Source: Pinisolibacter aquiterrae
GTDB taxonomy: Bacteria > Pseudomonadota > Alphaproteobacteria > Rhizobiales > Ancalomicrobiaceae
Length of the DNA: 64,000 nucleotides
Assembly (NCBI RefSeq): GCF_019160155.1
Contig: NZ_JAFNIH010000044.1
Span: forward strand, 1-64,000
Reading direction: 5' to 3'
Positions 39,427 to 50,588 of the stretch are shown here, piece by piece. Under the pieces are notes generated by a model. It made no database searches. It had not been told where the DNA came from and worked only from the letters and a program-made list of their open reading frames with translations. Numbering within the stretch: the first letter of the stretch is position 1; every line of letters starts with the position of its first letter. The position numbers and the translations under genes were made by a program.

Positions 39427-39450
39427 GGCATGGTTTGACGGCTCCATGCC
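39427..39450. promoter_or_regulatory. Inverted repeat just downstream of the Pho-box-like array
   Basis: GGCATGG (39427-39433) and CCATGCC (39444-39450) with a 10-bp spacer lie where the -10 region or transcript start of a PhoB-dependent promoter would fall. It could be an additional operator or a leader hairpin. Confidence 0.35.
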
Positions 39451-39539
39451 GCCTCGCCGGCCGGCCGAATCGCCCGATGCTCCGGCACGGGTCGACCGGA
39501 TCCGGTGCCGTGCGAACTCGCGCTTCACGAGGTCCGCCG

Positions 39540-40502
39540 ATGTCCCGCGCCGTCGCCCCCGCCACTCCCGCGTTGCCGTTTCTGGGCCGATTCGTACCGC
39601 CGCGCCGGCTGCCCTCGGGCCGCGTCAACGTGCTCCCCGGTTTCGGCGTGCCGTTGCCGGTCGGTCCGCTGGTCGGCACCGCCAAGGACGAGTCGCTCGG
39701 CCGGATCGGCAATCTCGAGGTGCGGCTCGCCCGCACCGTCGGCGAGGTCAAGCGGGCGCAGGAACTGCGGTTCCGGGTGTTCTACGAGGAGATGTCGGCG
39801 ATCGCCGACGCCTGGACGATGATGAGCCGGCGCGACGCCGATCGCTTCGACGCGATCTGCGACCACATCCTCGTGCTCGATCACGATCATCCCGAGATCA
39901 AGCCCTTCGGCAAGACGCGGCCGCGCATCGTCGGCACCTACCGGGTGCTGCGCCGGTCGGTCGCCGAGCGGCACGACGGCTTCTATTCGGCCGGGGAATA
40001 CGACCTCCAGCCGCTGCTCGACGCCCGCCCCGGCCTCGAATTCCTCGAACTCGGCCGTTCCTGTGTTTTGCCGGCGTGGCGCGGCAAGCGCACGCTCGAG
40101 CTCCTGTGGCAGGGCATCTGGGCCTATGTGCAGCGCCACCGCATCGACGCGATGATCGGCTGCGCCAGCCTCGAGGGCACCGATCCGAGCCGCCTCGCCC
40201 TGCCCCTGTCGTTCCTGCATCACCATTGTCTGGCCGACGCCGATTGGAGCGTCCGCGCGCTGCCCCATCGCCACACCGCGATGGACCGCCTCTCGAGGGA
40301 AGCGATCGATCCGCGTGCGGCGATGAAGGCGTTGCCGCCGTTGATCAAGGGCTATCTCCGGGTCGGCGCCAAGGTCGGCGACGGCGCCGTGGTCGACCAT
40401 CAGTTCGGCACCACCGACGTCTTCATCGTCATGCCGGTGAAGCAGATCGCGCAGCGCTACGTCGACTTCTACGGCGCCGACGCCTCGCGCCGGGCGGCGT
40501 GA
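39540..40502 (+). CDS. olsB: L-ornithine N-alpha-acyltransferase OlsB
   Basis: 320 residues. OlsB transfers a 3-hydroxyacyl chain from ACP to the alpha-amino group of ornithine, giving lyso-ornithine lipid, at the cytoplasmic face of the membrane. The GNAT-like core matches the OlsB/hemolysin-like family: EVKRAQELRFRVFYEEM, DAICDHILVLDHD, RIVGTYRVLRRSVAERHDGF, FLELGRSCVLPAWRGKRTLE and IGCASLEGTDPSRLALPLSF. The C-terminus has LPPLIKGYLRVGAKVGDGAV and FGTTDVFIVMPV. Start is the ATG giving MSRAVAPATPALPF. It lies downstream of a Pho-box-like array; olsA is not adjacent, but a PlsC/OlsA-family gene lies at 20614-21396. Confidence 0.9.
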   Translation: MSRAVAPATPALPFLGRFVPPRRLPSGRVNVLPGFGVPLPVGPLVGTAKDESLGRIGNLEVRLARTVGEVKRAQELRFRVFYEEMSAIADAWTMMSRRDADRFDAICDHILVLDHDHPEIKPFGKTRPRIVGTYRVLRRSVAERHDGFYSAGEYDLQPLLDARPGLEFLELGRSCVLPAWRGKRTLELLWQGIWAYVQRHRIDAMIGCASLEGTDPSRLALPLSFLHHHCLADADWSVRALPHRHTAMDRLSREAIDPRAAMKALPPLIKGYLRVGAKVGDGAVVDHQFGTTDVFIVMPVKQIAQRYVDFYGADASRRAA

Positions 40503-40545
40503 CCGCGCGCGCGAACGCCGATCTTCGGATCCGCGCGGCCCGCGA

Positions 40546-41172
40546 TCAGCGCAGTTTCGCGGTGAGGACGGCGAAGCTCGCCGCGCCGAAGGCGATCGCG
40601 AAGGCACCCTCGAACCACCGCCGGAGCCGCAGATAGGCCGCCGTCGCGACCCGGTTGGAGAAGAGCAGCGCGTAGCCGTGCACGACCAGCGCGCTCTGCA
40701 GGCCGACCGCCGCGACCACCACCGCGAGCTCGGAGGCGGTCGCGTCCGCCGGGACGCCGAGCGAATAGAGCGCGCCGAAGAACAGGATCGCCTTGGGATT
40801 GGTGACGTGGAGGGCGAAGCCCTGGAGCACGGTCTGCGCGGTCGAGCGCGCCCGCACGGCGCGGGTCGCGACCAGACCCGGCCGCAGCGCCGCCCGCGCC
40901 GAGCGGACCGCCAGCCACGCGAGATAGACCGCGCCGGCCCAGCGCAGCACCTCGAACACCCAGGCATTGGCGAGCATCACCGTGCCGAGCCCGAGCGCCG
41001 CCGAAATCGACCACGTCAGCGATCCGCAGGTGATCCCGGTGGCGAGCGCGAGCCCGCGCCGGCGGCCGTAGTCCATGGAGGTCCCGGCGATCGCCAGGGT
41101 CGAGGGGCCGGGGCTCGCCACGCCGATCAGACCGGCGGCGAGGATCAGGGGCAGATCGACGTGTTCGAGCAT
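40546..41172 (-). CDS. LysE/RhtB-family amino-acid exporter
   Basis: 208 residues with about six membrane helices. The family signature is at the N-terminus: AAGLIGVASPGPSTLAIAGT (PGP motif), followed by RRRGLALATGITCGSLTW and VLQGFALHVTNPKAILFFGA, the second LysE-family motif. Members export basic or neutral amino acids, homoserine lactones or similar small molecules. Substrate cannot be told from sequence. It is convergent with olsB (43 bp apart) and lies 80 bp downstream of mutS in the same direction. Confidence 0.9.
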   Translation of the reverse strand: MLEHVDLPLILAAGLIGVASPGPSTLAIAGTSMDYGRRRGLALATGITCGSLTWSISAALGLGTVMLANAWVFEVLRWAGAVYLAWLAVRSARAALRPGLVATRAVRARSTAQTVLQGFALHVTNPKAILFFGALYSLGVPADATASELAVVVAAVGLQSALVVHGYALLFSNRVATAAYLRLRRWFEGAFAIAFGAASFAVLTAKLR

Positions 41173-41252
41173 GACGGGCTCCGGTTCGCGCCGAGGGCGA
41201 TCGCTGGGATCGACAGGATGTGCGGAGGAATCCGGCTTTCCCGTGAACGGGC

Positions 41253-43994
41253 TCAGTCGCCGGCCTCGATCGTGCGGACGCGCGCCTTCAGCGCATAGAG
41301 CGCGTCGAGCGCGGCGCGCGGGGTGAGGTCGTCGGGATCGATCGCCGCGATCGCCTCCAGAATCTTCGAGAGACGCGGGTCCTCGCGCGGAACGGCCGCC
41401 GGGACCGGGGCCGGGGCGGGCGCCTTCAGCGCCGAGAACAGCGGCAACTCGTCGATCAGCGCCTCCTTCGGGCGTTTGCGGTCCTGTTCCTCGAGCTGGC
41501 GCAGCACCTGGCGAGCGCGGTCGATCACCTTGGCCGGCAGACCGGCGAGGCGGGCCACCTGGATGCCGTAGGACCGATCGGCCGCCCCGGCGACGATCTC
41601 GTGCAGGAAGACCACGTCGCCCTTCCACTCGCGCACCGCCGAGGTGACGTTGGCGACGCGCGGCAGGCGATCGGCGAGCGCCGTCAGCTCATGGTAATGG
41701 GTGGCGAAGAGGGCGCGGCAGCCGTTGACGGCGTTGAGATGCTCGATCGTCGCCCAGGCGATCGACAGGCCGTCGAAGGTCGCGGTGCCACGGCCGATCT
41801 CGTCGAGGATGACCAGCGCCGAGCGGCCGGCCTGATTGAGGATGGCGGCGGTCTCGACCATCTCGACCATGAAGGTGGAGCGGCCGCGCGCCAGATCGTC
41901 GGCGGCGCCGACGCGGCTGAAGAGCTTGTCGACGACGCCGATCCGCGCGGCCCGAGCCGGCACGAAGGCGCCGACCTGGGCGAGGAGGACGATCAGCGCG
42001 TTTTGTCTGAGATAGGTCGACTTGCCGCCCATGTTGGGGCCGGTGACCAGGATCAGGCGCCCGCCGGTCTCGCTCCCGCGCGGGCCGAGGTCGCAGTCGT
42101 TGGCGACGAAGGGCTCGCCGCTTCCCGCCCGGAGCGCCTGTTCGACCACCGGATGGCGGCCGCCCTCGATGCGGAAGGCGAGACCCTCCTCGACGATCGG
42201 CCGGACCCAGCCCTCGGCGTCGGCGATCTCGGCGAAGGAGGCGGCGACGTCGAGGATCGCCAGCGCCTCGGCGGCGGCGCGGATCGGCGCCTCGGCGGCG
42301 AGCACGCGGGCGGCGAGATCCTCGAAGATCTCGTTTTCGATGCCGAGCGCGCGTTCGCCGGCGGAGGCGATCTTGGCCTCGAGATCGGACAGTTCGACGG
42401 TGGAGAAGCGCACCGCGTTGGCGAGCGTCTGGCGGTGGACGAAGCGCTCGACGAGCGGCGGCTTCGTCAGCTTGTCGGCATGCGCCGGGGTGGTGTCGAC
42501 GAAGAAGCCGAGGACGTTGTTGTGGCGGATCTTGAGCGACTTGATGCCGGTCTCGAGCACGTAGTCGCCCTCGAGCCGGGCGATCAGGCGGCGGCTGTCG
42601 GCGGAGAGTTCGCGCGCCTCGTCGAGCGGCATCGACCAGCCGGCGCGCACGAAGCCGCCGTCGCGTCGCAGCAGCGGCGGTTCGTCGACCAATGCGGTCG
42701 CGAGCGCCTCGGCGAGGTCCTGCGGCGCCTCGAGGGCGGCGTCGCGGGCGCGCGCCAGTTCCTCCGGCAGCACCGGCAGGCGCGCCAGCGCGGCGCCGAT
42801 GGTGCCGGCGGCGGTCAGGCCGGCGCCGATCGCGGCGAGATCGCGCGGACCGCCGCGTTGAAGCGCGAGGCGGCCGAGCGGGCGCAGCATGTCGGGGGCG
42901 GAGGCGAGCGCCTCGCGCAACTGGCGGCGGAAACTCGGATCCTCGAGCAGGAAGGCGACCGCATCGGCGCGCCGACCGATCACCGGAACGCAAGTCGAGG
43001 GGCCGGCGAGGCGCTCGGCGAGAAGGCGCTGGCCGTTCGGCGTGACGCAGCGATCGACCGCCGCCAGCAGCGAACCGCGCCGCTCGCCGGAGAGCGTGCG
43101 CATGATCTCGAGATTGGCGCGGGTGCCGGGATCGATGGAGAGGGTGCCGCCGTCCTCGCCCTCGCGACGCGGCGGCTCGAGCCGGGCGCGCAGGCCCACC
43201 TGCGTCTTCTCGACATAGGCGACGACGCCTGAGATCGCCGAAAGCTCGGCCCGCTCGAAGCGGCCGAAGCCGTCGAGGGCGGCCACCTCGAAATAGGCGG
43301 CGATGCGCGCTTCCGCCGTGGCGCCGTCGAAGAGGGCGGCGGAGACCGGCGTGAGCGCGATCTTCTCGTGCCGGATCAGCGGCTTCAGCGCCTCGTCCTC
43401 GAACAGTTTCTCGGCCAGCACGATCTCGCGCGGCTCGATCCGGGCGATCTCGGCGGAGAGGCCCGCGAGATCGGTGGAGAGGACGCGGAACGAACCGGAG
43501 GAGACGTCGACCCAGGCGAGGCCCCAGCGGGCGCCCTCGCCTTCGCCGCCGACCCGGGCGATCGCCAGCAGGTGGTTGGCGCGGCCGGCGTCGAGCAGCG
43601 TGTCCTCGGTGATCGTGCCGGGCGTGACCAGACGGACGACGTCGCGGCGGACCACCGCCTTCGACCCGCGCTTCCTCGCCTCGGCGGGATCCTCGAGCTG
43701 CTCGCAGACCGCGACCCGGAAGCCGAGGCCGATCAGGCGCTGGAGATATTCGTCGGCGCGCACCACCGGCACGCCGCACATCGGGATGTCCTCGCCGAGA
43801 TGCTTGCCGCGTTTGGTGAGCACGATGCCGAGCGCGCGCGAGGCCTCCTCGGCGTCGCCGAAGAAGAGCTCGTAGAAGTCGCCCATCCGATAGAACAGGA
43901 GGCTGTCGGGATTGGCCGCCTTGATCTCCAGGAACTGCTCCATGACCGGCGTCGGGCGCGGATCGGCATCGTCACGGGAGGCGGCGTCGGACAT
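41253..43994 (-). CDS. mutS: DNA mismatch repair protein MutS
   Basis: 913 residues. MutS recognises mismatches and recruits MutL. The N-terminal mismatch-binding motif is [19 protein letters not shown] (Phe-x-Glu intact as FYE). The ATPase domain has Walker [15 protein letters not shown] near residue 650, [36 protein letters not shown] and [16 protein letters not shown]. Start is the ATG giving [20 protein letters not shown]; an upstream open extension overlaps the divergent promoter region. Divergent from maeB, as in other rhizobia. Confidence 0.97.
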   Translation of the reverse strand: MSDAASRDDADPRPTPVMEQFLEIKAANPDSLLFYRMGDFYELFFGDAEEASRALGIVLTKRGKHLGEDIPMCGVPVVRADEYLQRLIGLGFRVAVCEQLEDPAEARKRGSKAVVRRDVVRLVTPGTITEDTLLDAGRANHLLAIARVGGEGEGARWGLAWVDVSSGSFRVLSTDLAGLSAEIARIEPREIVLAEKLFEDEALKPLIRHEKIALTPVSAALFDGATAEARIAAYFEVAALDGFGRFERAELSAISGVVAYVEKTQVGLRARLEPPRREGEDGGTLSIDPGTRANLEIMRTLSGERRGSLLAAVDRCVTPNGQRLLAERLAGPSTCVPVIGRRADAVAFLLEDPSFRRQLREALASAPDMLRPLGRLALQRGGPRDLAAIGAGLTAAGTIGAALARLPVLPEELARARDAALEAPQDLAEALATALVDEPPLLRRDGGFVRAGWSMPLDEARELSADSRRLIARLEGDYVLETGIKSLKIRHNNVLGFFVDTTPAHADKLTKPPLVERFVHRQTLANAVRFSTVELSDLEAKIASAGERALGIENEIFEDLAARVLAAEAPIRAAAEALAILDVAASFAEIADAEGWVRPIVEEGLAFRIEGGRHPVVEQALRAGSGEPFVANDCDLGPRGSETGGRLILVTGPNMGGKSTYLRQNALIVLLAQVGAFVPARAARIGVVDKLFSRVGAADDLARGRSTFMVEMVETAAILNQAGRSALVILDEIGRGTATFDGLSIAWATIEHLNAVNGCRALFATHYHELTALADRLPRVANVTSAVREWKGDVVFLHEIVAGAADRSYGIQVARLAGLPAKVIDRARQVLRQLEEQDRKRPKEALIDELPLFSALKAPAPAPVPAAVPREDPRLSKILEAIAAIDPDDLTPRAALDALYALKARVRTIEAGD

Positions 43995-44353
43995 GGGCAA
44001 AGGTCTTCGTCGGAGCGGTGGCGGCGGGGTTGCGGGCGAAGATAGCCGACGCGGGCGCGCGGTGCGACAGCCGGGAGGCACCTTCTCGCGCGCGTTCACC
44101 GATTTCGAGATCGCCCGCATCGGGGCCAAGTTCGGGGACCGTGGCGCCTCGTCCGGGCGGCGCGCGATCGAGGCCGCGCGAATCGAACCGATTTTGCCGC
44201 TCTCGAGACCAATGAGTGAGGCCACGGGGCCCATTCCCCGTCTTGAGCGCGACGAGGGGGCCGACTATGGTCGCCTCCCCTCGCCGCGCGCCGATCCGCG
44301 CCGGACGAGACGAACGAGGCGCCGCGAACGGCGGCCCCCCCGGGAGACCGAGA
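43995..44353. other. 359-bp divergent intergenic region between mutS and maeB
   Basis: Holds the maeB promoter (44243-44271) and presumably that of mutS on the other strand, where I found no convincing -35/-10 pair. No conserved open frame, repeat or RNA structure stands out. Confidence 0.5.
44243..44271 (+). promoter_or_regulatory. maeB: Sigma70-type promoter of maeB
   Basis: TTGAGC (44243-44248), 17-bp spacer, TATGGT (44266-44271), 82 bp before the maeB ATG. Confidence 0.55.
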
Positions 44354-46639
<2,286 letters not shown>

Positions 46640-46649
46640 GCCCGCGTCT

Positions 46650-46674
46650 CCCCGTTCGCCACCGGCGGACGGGG
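46650..46674. terminator. Hairpin between convergent maeB and ugd
   Basis: CCCCGTTCGCC (46650-46660), loop ACC, GGCGGACGGGG (46664-46674) with one T/G wobble, 11 bp after the maeB stop. It is symmetric and could serve both genes, but neither strand has a T run. Confidence 0.5.
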
Positions 46675-46700
46675 ACCCGGCGCATCGCCGGAGGCGCCGC

Positions 46701-47891
46701 TCAATCCCGGTGGAACAAGTCGCGGGTGAAGACCTTGTCGGCGACGTCGGTCAGTTCGACGTCGAGGCGGTTGGCGAGGATGACGTCGGCGCGGCGCTTG
46801 AAGTCGGAGAGATCGGGCAGGACCGGCGAATTGAAGAAGGCCGGCTGTTTGAGCGTCGGCTCGTAGACGATCACGTCGATGCCCTTCGCCTTGATCCGCT
46901 TCATGATTCCTTGAATCGACGACGAGCGGAAATTGTCCGAACCCGACTTCATGGTCAGGCGGTGGATGCCGACCGTGCGCGGTGCGCGGGCGATGATCGT
47001 CTCGGCGATGAAGTCCTTGCGGGTGCCGTTGGAGGCGACGATCGCCTGGATCAGGTTCTGCGGCACGTCCTGATAGTTCGCGAGGAGCTGGCGCGTATCC
47101 TTGGGCAGGCAGTAGCCGCCGTAGCCGAAGGACGGGTTGTTGTAATAGTCGCCGACGCGCGGATCGAGGCAGACGCCGGAGATGATCTTCTGCGAATCGA
47201 GCCCTCGGCTCATGGCATACGTGTCGAGTTCGTTGAAATAGGCGATGCGCATCGCGAGGAACGTGTTGGCGAAGAGCTTGATCGCCTCCGCCTCGGTCGA
47301 GCCGGTCAGGACGACGGCGATGTTCTTCTTCTCGGCGCCACGCTCGAGCAGGGTCGCGAACAGGCGGGCGCGATCGTCGGTGGCCCCGACGACGATGCGG
47401 GAGGGATGGAGATTGTCGTAGAGGGCGCGGCCCTCGCGCAGGAACTCCGGCGAGAAGAGAATGTCGTCGGTGCCGAAGACCGCGCGCATACGGGCGGTGA
47501 AGCCGACCGGAACCGTCGACTTCACGACGATGATCGCCTTCGGCAGGCGCCGCGTCACCTCCTCGATCACCGAGACCACCGAGGTGGTGTCGAAGCCGTT
47601 GGTGATCGGATCGTAGTTGGTGGGCGTCGCCACCACCACGAATTCGGCGTCGCGATAGGCGCGGTCGGGATCGGTGGTCGGGGTCAGGCGCAGCGCGCGC
47701 GTGGCGAGGAAGGTCTCGACCTCCGGATCCTGGATCGGCGAGCGGCGCCGGGCGAGTTTGTCGATGCGCTCGCGATCGATGTCGAAGAGGACGACGTCCT
47801 CGTGCTGCGCGAGAAGCAGGGCATTGGAGAGGCCGACGTAACCGGCGCCGACGACGGTGATCTTGTGGTCGCGAGAGGCGATCGAAGCCAT
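46701..47891 (-). CDS. ugd: UDP-glucose 6-dehydrogenase, short Enterobacteria-like type
   Basis: 396 residues. Ugd oxidises UDP-glucose to UDP-glucuronate for exopolysaccharide or lipid decoration. Rossmann motif [20 protein letters not shown] at the N-terminus, [29 protein letters not shown], and catalytic Cys261 in [20 protein letters not shown]. The C-terminus ([31 protein letters not shown]) is very close to the Escherichia/Klebsiella short form, rather than the roughly 430-residue form usual in rhizobia. No sugar-nucleotide or glycosyltransferase genes are adjacent. Composition is not visibly different from neighbours. Confidence 0.93.
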   Translation of the reverse strand: MASIASRDHKITVVGAGYVGLSNALLLAQHEDVVLFDIDRERIDKLARRRSPIQDPEVETFLATRALRLTPTTDPDRAYRDAEFVVVATPTNYDPITNGFDTTSVVSVIEEVTRRLPKAIIVVKSTVPVGFTARMRAVFGTDDILFSPEFLREGRALYDNLHPSRIVVGATDDRARLFATLLERGAEKKNIAVVLTGSTEAEAIKLFANTFLAMRIAYFNELDTYAMSRGLDSQKIISGVCLDPRVGDYYNNPSFGYGGYCLPKDTRQLLANYQDVPQNLIQAIVASNGTRKDFIAETIIARAPRTVGIHRLTMKSGSDNFRSSSIQGIMKRIKAKGIDVIVYEPTLKQPAFFNSPVLPDLSDFKRRADVILANRLDVELTDVADKVFTRDLFHRD

Positions 47892-48270
47892 GGCGGGTCC
47901 CGAACCGAGCGAAGCTCATCGAACGACCGCCGATCGATCGTCCCCCCGATCGACGGCGTCGGAGCGAGGCTTAGCACCGGACGAACAAGGGATTACGACG
48001 GTCGCCCGCGACGGCGACGGCCGCCGGGATCACGCCGGCGCCCGACCAAAGGCACGGACGGGGCGACGGCGGGCGCGAACCGTGCCGCCACCCGCCGGCC
48101 AGCGGAAGAACGGCGGTTTTCCGCGCTTTCGGCGATCGGGACGGGCGGGCGGGCGATCCACCTCGTGGGCCGCGACCCTCCGCCCGCGACCACCGGCCGG
48201 CACGGGCCGCGGGGCGTCGCGGGCGAGGCCGTCGCGGGCTTTCGTGACGACGGGAGGAGCGGATCGAACC
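47892..48270. other. 379-bp gap between ugd and the downstream end of the HTH-smr operon
   Basis: Should contain the ugd promoter on the minus strand. Repeated CGATCG hexamers flank a G/C run (47930-47955), but no clear -35/-10 pair, terminator or open frame is evident. Confidence 0.4.
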
Positions 48271-48642
48271 TCAGGCGCCGTCCTTGGCGGCGGCGGCGCG
48301 CAGACGGTGGGTCAGATCCTTGAGGGAGGCCTTGGAGAGGCCGCGAATGCGCGCGGCGAGGAGGTTGGCGAGTTCGGTCGCCTCCGGGTCGAGGCCGGCG
48401 GTGTCGACGACGACGCGCGGGTCGGAGGCCTCGGCGAGGCGTTGCAGCTCCTCCGCCTCGTCCCAGATCACGTTGAAATAGGCGATGATGCGCTGGACCA
48501 TGTACCAAGTGGGCACGCCGCGCTTGCCGTGCTCGAGCGCCGAGAGATAGGCGGGCGAGACCTTCAGCGCCGCCGCCATGTCCTTCAGGGTGAGGCCGCG
48601 TTCCGACCGCAGTTTTCTCAGCTTGGCACCGAACGGGGTCAT
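48271..48642 (-). CDS. XRE-family helix-turn-helix protein
   Basis: 123 residues from MTPFGAKLRKLRSERGLTLK. The Cro/CI HTH covers about residues 5-60 (LTLKDMAAALKVSPAYLSAL, EHGKRGVPTWYMVQRIIAYF), followed by a helical tail (DEAEELQRLAEASDPRVVVD, ATELANLLAARIRGLSKASL). The start overlaps the smr stop by 4 bp (ATGA). It is the last gene of the mltA-smr-HTH unit, a conserved rhizobial grouping. DNA target unknown. Confidence 0.88.
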   Translation of the reverse strand: MTPFGAKLRKLRSERGLTLKDMAAALKVSPAYLSALEHGKRGVPTWYMVQRIIAYFNVIWDEAEELQRLAEASDPRVVVDTAGLDPEATELANLLAARIRGLSKASLKDLTHRLRAAAAKDGA

Positions 48643-49361
48643 CGGCCGCCCTCCCCCGCCCCGCGCACGCGGCGCAGGCGGACATAGATCGCCCCGGCCC
48701 CGCCGTGGGCGAGATGGGCCTCCTCGAAGCCGAGGACGACCTCGCGCAGGCTCGGCTCGGACAGCCAATGCGGCACCGCCCGGCGCAGCACGCCGCGATC
48801 GTGGGGATCGGCGCCGCCCTTGCCCTTGCCCTTGCCGGTGATGACCAGGACGATGCGGGCGCCGCGCGCCCGCGCCGTCGTCAGGAAGCCGCGCAGGATC
48901 GAATGCGCCGCCTCCTGGGTCGCGCCATGCAGATCGAGGCGTTCGTCGATGGCGATGACGCCGCGCACCAGCCGCCGCTTGGTGCGGTGATCGAGGCGGG
49001 CGAGCGAGGGCGGCGCGGTGACCGCCGGGGCGAGACCGTCGGACCGCTCGGCGTGTTTCACGTGAATCACCGGCAGGCGGCCGGCAGTCTCGCCACGCCG
49101 GGTCGGTCCGGTCGGACGCACCACGGTCGGTTTGCCGCGCGGCACGCTCGCGGCCGGCGGGGCGGGCGAAGGAGGGATCGCGACGCCCGCGTCGAGGGGC
49201 GTCGCCGGCTCGGGATCGGGACCGGGATCGGCGGCGGCGCGGCGGCCGCGGCGATGACCGTGGTCCAGCGGCTCGATCGTCTCGGCGATCTTCTCCCAGA
49301 GGCGGCGTTCGTCCTCGCTCAGGGTGCGGGTCCGGCGGCGGCGGCCGAGGCTCGACGTCAT
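48639..49361 (-). CDS. Smr-domain protein
   Basis: 240 residues. N-terminal half is Pro/Arg-rich and disordered; the C-terminal Smr domain (about 140-235) has the LDLHGATQEAAHSILRGF (HGxT-type LDLHG) motif, IVLVITGKGKGKGG (TGxG) and VPHWLSEPSLREVVLGFEEA. Smr domains are small nucleases, now tied in several bacteria to cleaving mRNA at collided ribosomes. It overlaps mltA and the HTH gene by 4 bp each. A parS-like 16-mer (49054-49069) lies in the linker, encoding VIHVKH. Confidence 0.9.
   Translation of the reverse strand: MTSSLGRRRRTRTLSEDERRLWEKIAETIEPLDHGHRRGRRAAADPGPDPEPATPLDAGVAIPPSPAPPAASVPRGKPTVVRPTGPTRRGETAGRLPVIHVKHAERSDGLAPAVTAPPSLARLDHRTKRRLVRGVIAIDERLDLHGATQEAAHSILRGFLTTARARGARIVLVITGKGKGKGGADPHDRGVLRRAVPHWLSEPSLREVVLGFEEAHLAHGGAGAIYVRLRRVRGAGEGGR
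49054..49069. promoter_or_regulatory. parS-like ParB-binding site 1
   Basis: TGTTTCACGTGAATCA differs from the bacterial parS consensus TGTTTCACGTGAAACA at one of 16 positions. It lies inside the smr coding region, about 6.9 kb left of the candidate oriC. Confidence 0.7.
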
Positions 49362-50470
49362 CGCGTGCCCTCCCCGTTCGGCGCCAGAACGACGAAGTCG
49401 CGCGCGGCGTGGCGGATGCGGCCGGCGCGACGGCCGGCCTCGGCGCCGCAGCCGAGGAAGACGTCGCCGCGCGCCGGGCCGACGATGGCCGAGCCGGTGT
49501 CCTCGGCGAGCATCAGCCGGCGGAAGGGCACCGTTGCGCCGTCGGTGCCGAGCGGCAGATCGGCGTCGAGGAAGATCGGCGTGCCGAAGGTGTGGAGGGT
49601 GCGATCGACGGCGAGGGAGAGGCCCGGGGTCAACGGCACACCGGCCGCGGCGACCGCACCGAGACCCGGGTCGAGATCGGCCTGTTCGGCGAAGAAGACA
49701 TAGGAGCGATTGGCCCGCATCAGATCGCGGGCCTCGGCCGGATGGGCCTTCAGCCAGGCGCGCAACACGTCGAGGGTCATCGCCTCGGCGGCGATCAGCC
49801 CGCGCTCGATGGCGAGCCGGCCGATCGACGTATAGGGGTGCCCGGCCTTCGCCGCATATGCGAGCCGCATCGTGCCGCCCTCGGCGAGGCGGATGCGGAC
49901 CGAGCCCTGGACATGGACGAAGAAGGCCTCGACCGGATCGGCGACGAAGACCAGCTCGAGGCCGCGCCCGGCGAGAGCGCCCATCTCGATCGCGGCGCGA
50001 TCGGCATAGGGCTCGAGGCCGTCCTCGGTGCGCCGCGCGAAGGCATAGGCGGGATCCCAACCGGGCGGACGGGTGGCGGCGTCGACGTCGACGAGATCGT
50101 CGGGGCGCGCGAGGAGAGGGGCGGGGAAGCGCGGATCGCCGGGGCGACGGGTGCCGTCGAGCTCCGGCTCGAAATAGCCGGTGAGGAAGGGCGTCCCCTC
50201 GCGCGGCCTCACCCGACGCGCGGTGAAATGCGTCTCGAAGAAGCGGCGGGCGGCGGCGGCCTCGAGCCTCTCCGGCAGGGCGAGAGCGGCGGCATGGGCG
50301 CGGGCGAGGGCGTGACCGTCGATGCCGAGGGCTCGGGTCTTCGGCGGGGTCGCGACGTGATGGGGCGCGGCGCGGCGAAAAGCCGCGAAACTCGCGCTCA
50401 CGTCGGCCGCCGCCCAGCCGGCGAGGGCGTCGAAGGCGACCGGAACGAGATCGGCGGTCGGATCCTGCAT
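49358..50470 (-). CDS. mltA: Membrane-bound lytic murein transglycosylase A family protein
   Basis: 370 residues. MltA cleaves glycan strands in peptidoglycan with formation of 1,6-anhydro ends. Family motifs: FLTGYFEPELDGTRRP, the MltA domain VFVHVQGSVRIRL, YTSIGRLAIERGLI, and the 3D-domain catalytic region LMLAEDTGSAIVGPARGDVF with its conserved aspartates. I see no signal peptide or lipobox: the protein begins MQDPTADLVPVAFDALAGWA, and upstream in-frame sequence is Arg/Pro-rich, not hydrophobic. Stop overlaps smr by 4 bp. It lies downstream of the tim44-like gene, as in other rhizobia. Confidence 0.9.
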   Translation of the reverse strand: MQDPTADLVPVAFDALAGWAAADVSASFAAFRRAAPHHVATPPKTRALGIDGHALARAHAAALALPERLEAAAARRFFETHFTARRVRPREGTPFLTGYFEPELDGTRRPGDPRFPAPLLARPDDLVDVDAATRPPGWDPAYAFARRTEDGLEPYADRAAIEMGALAGRGLELVFVADPVEAFFVHVQGSVRIRLAEGGTMRLAYAAKAGHPYTSIGRLAIERGLIAAEAMTLDVLRAWLKAHPAEARDLMRANRSYVFFAEQADLDPGLGAVAAAGVPLTPGLSLAVDRTLHTFGTPIFLDADLPLGTDGATVPFRRLMLAEDTGSAIVGPARGDVFLGCGAEAGRRAGRIRHAARDFVVLAPNGEGTR

Positions 50471-50588
50471 CGCTGTCTCGCGGGCACTCGCGGGCGTGGA
50501 GGGAAGGGCGGCCGGCCGACGGGACCGGCGCCGTCCGGCCGAGCCGCCGATCCACCGGGAGGAGGATGAGGCGGCTCGGCCGGTCTCG

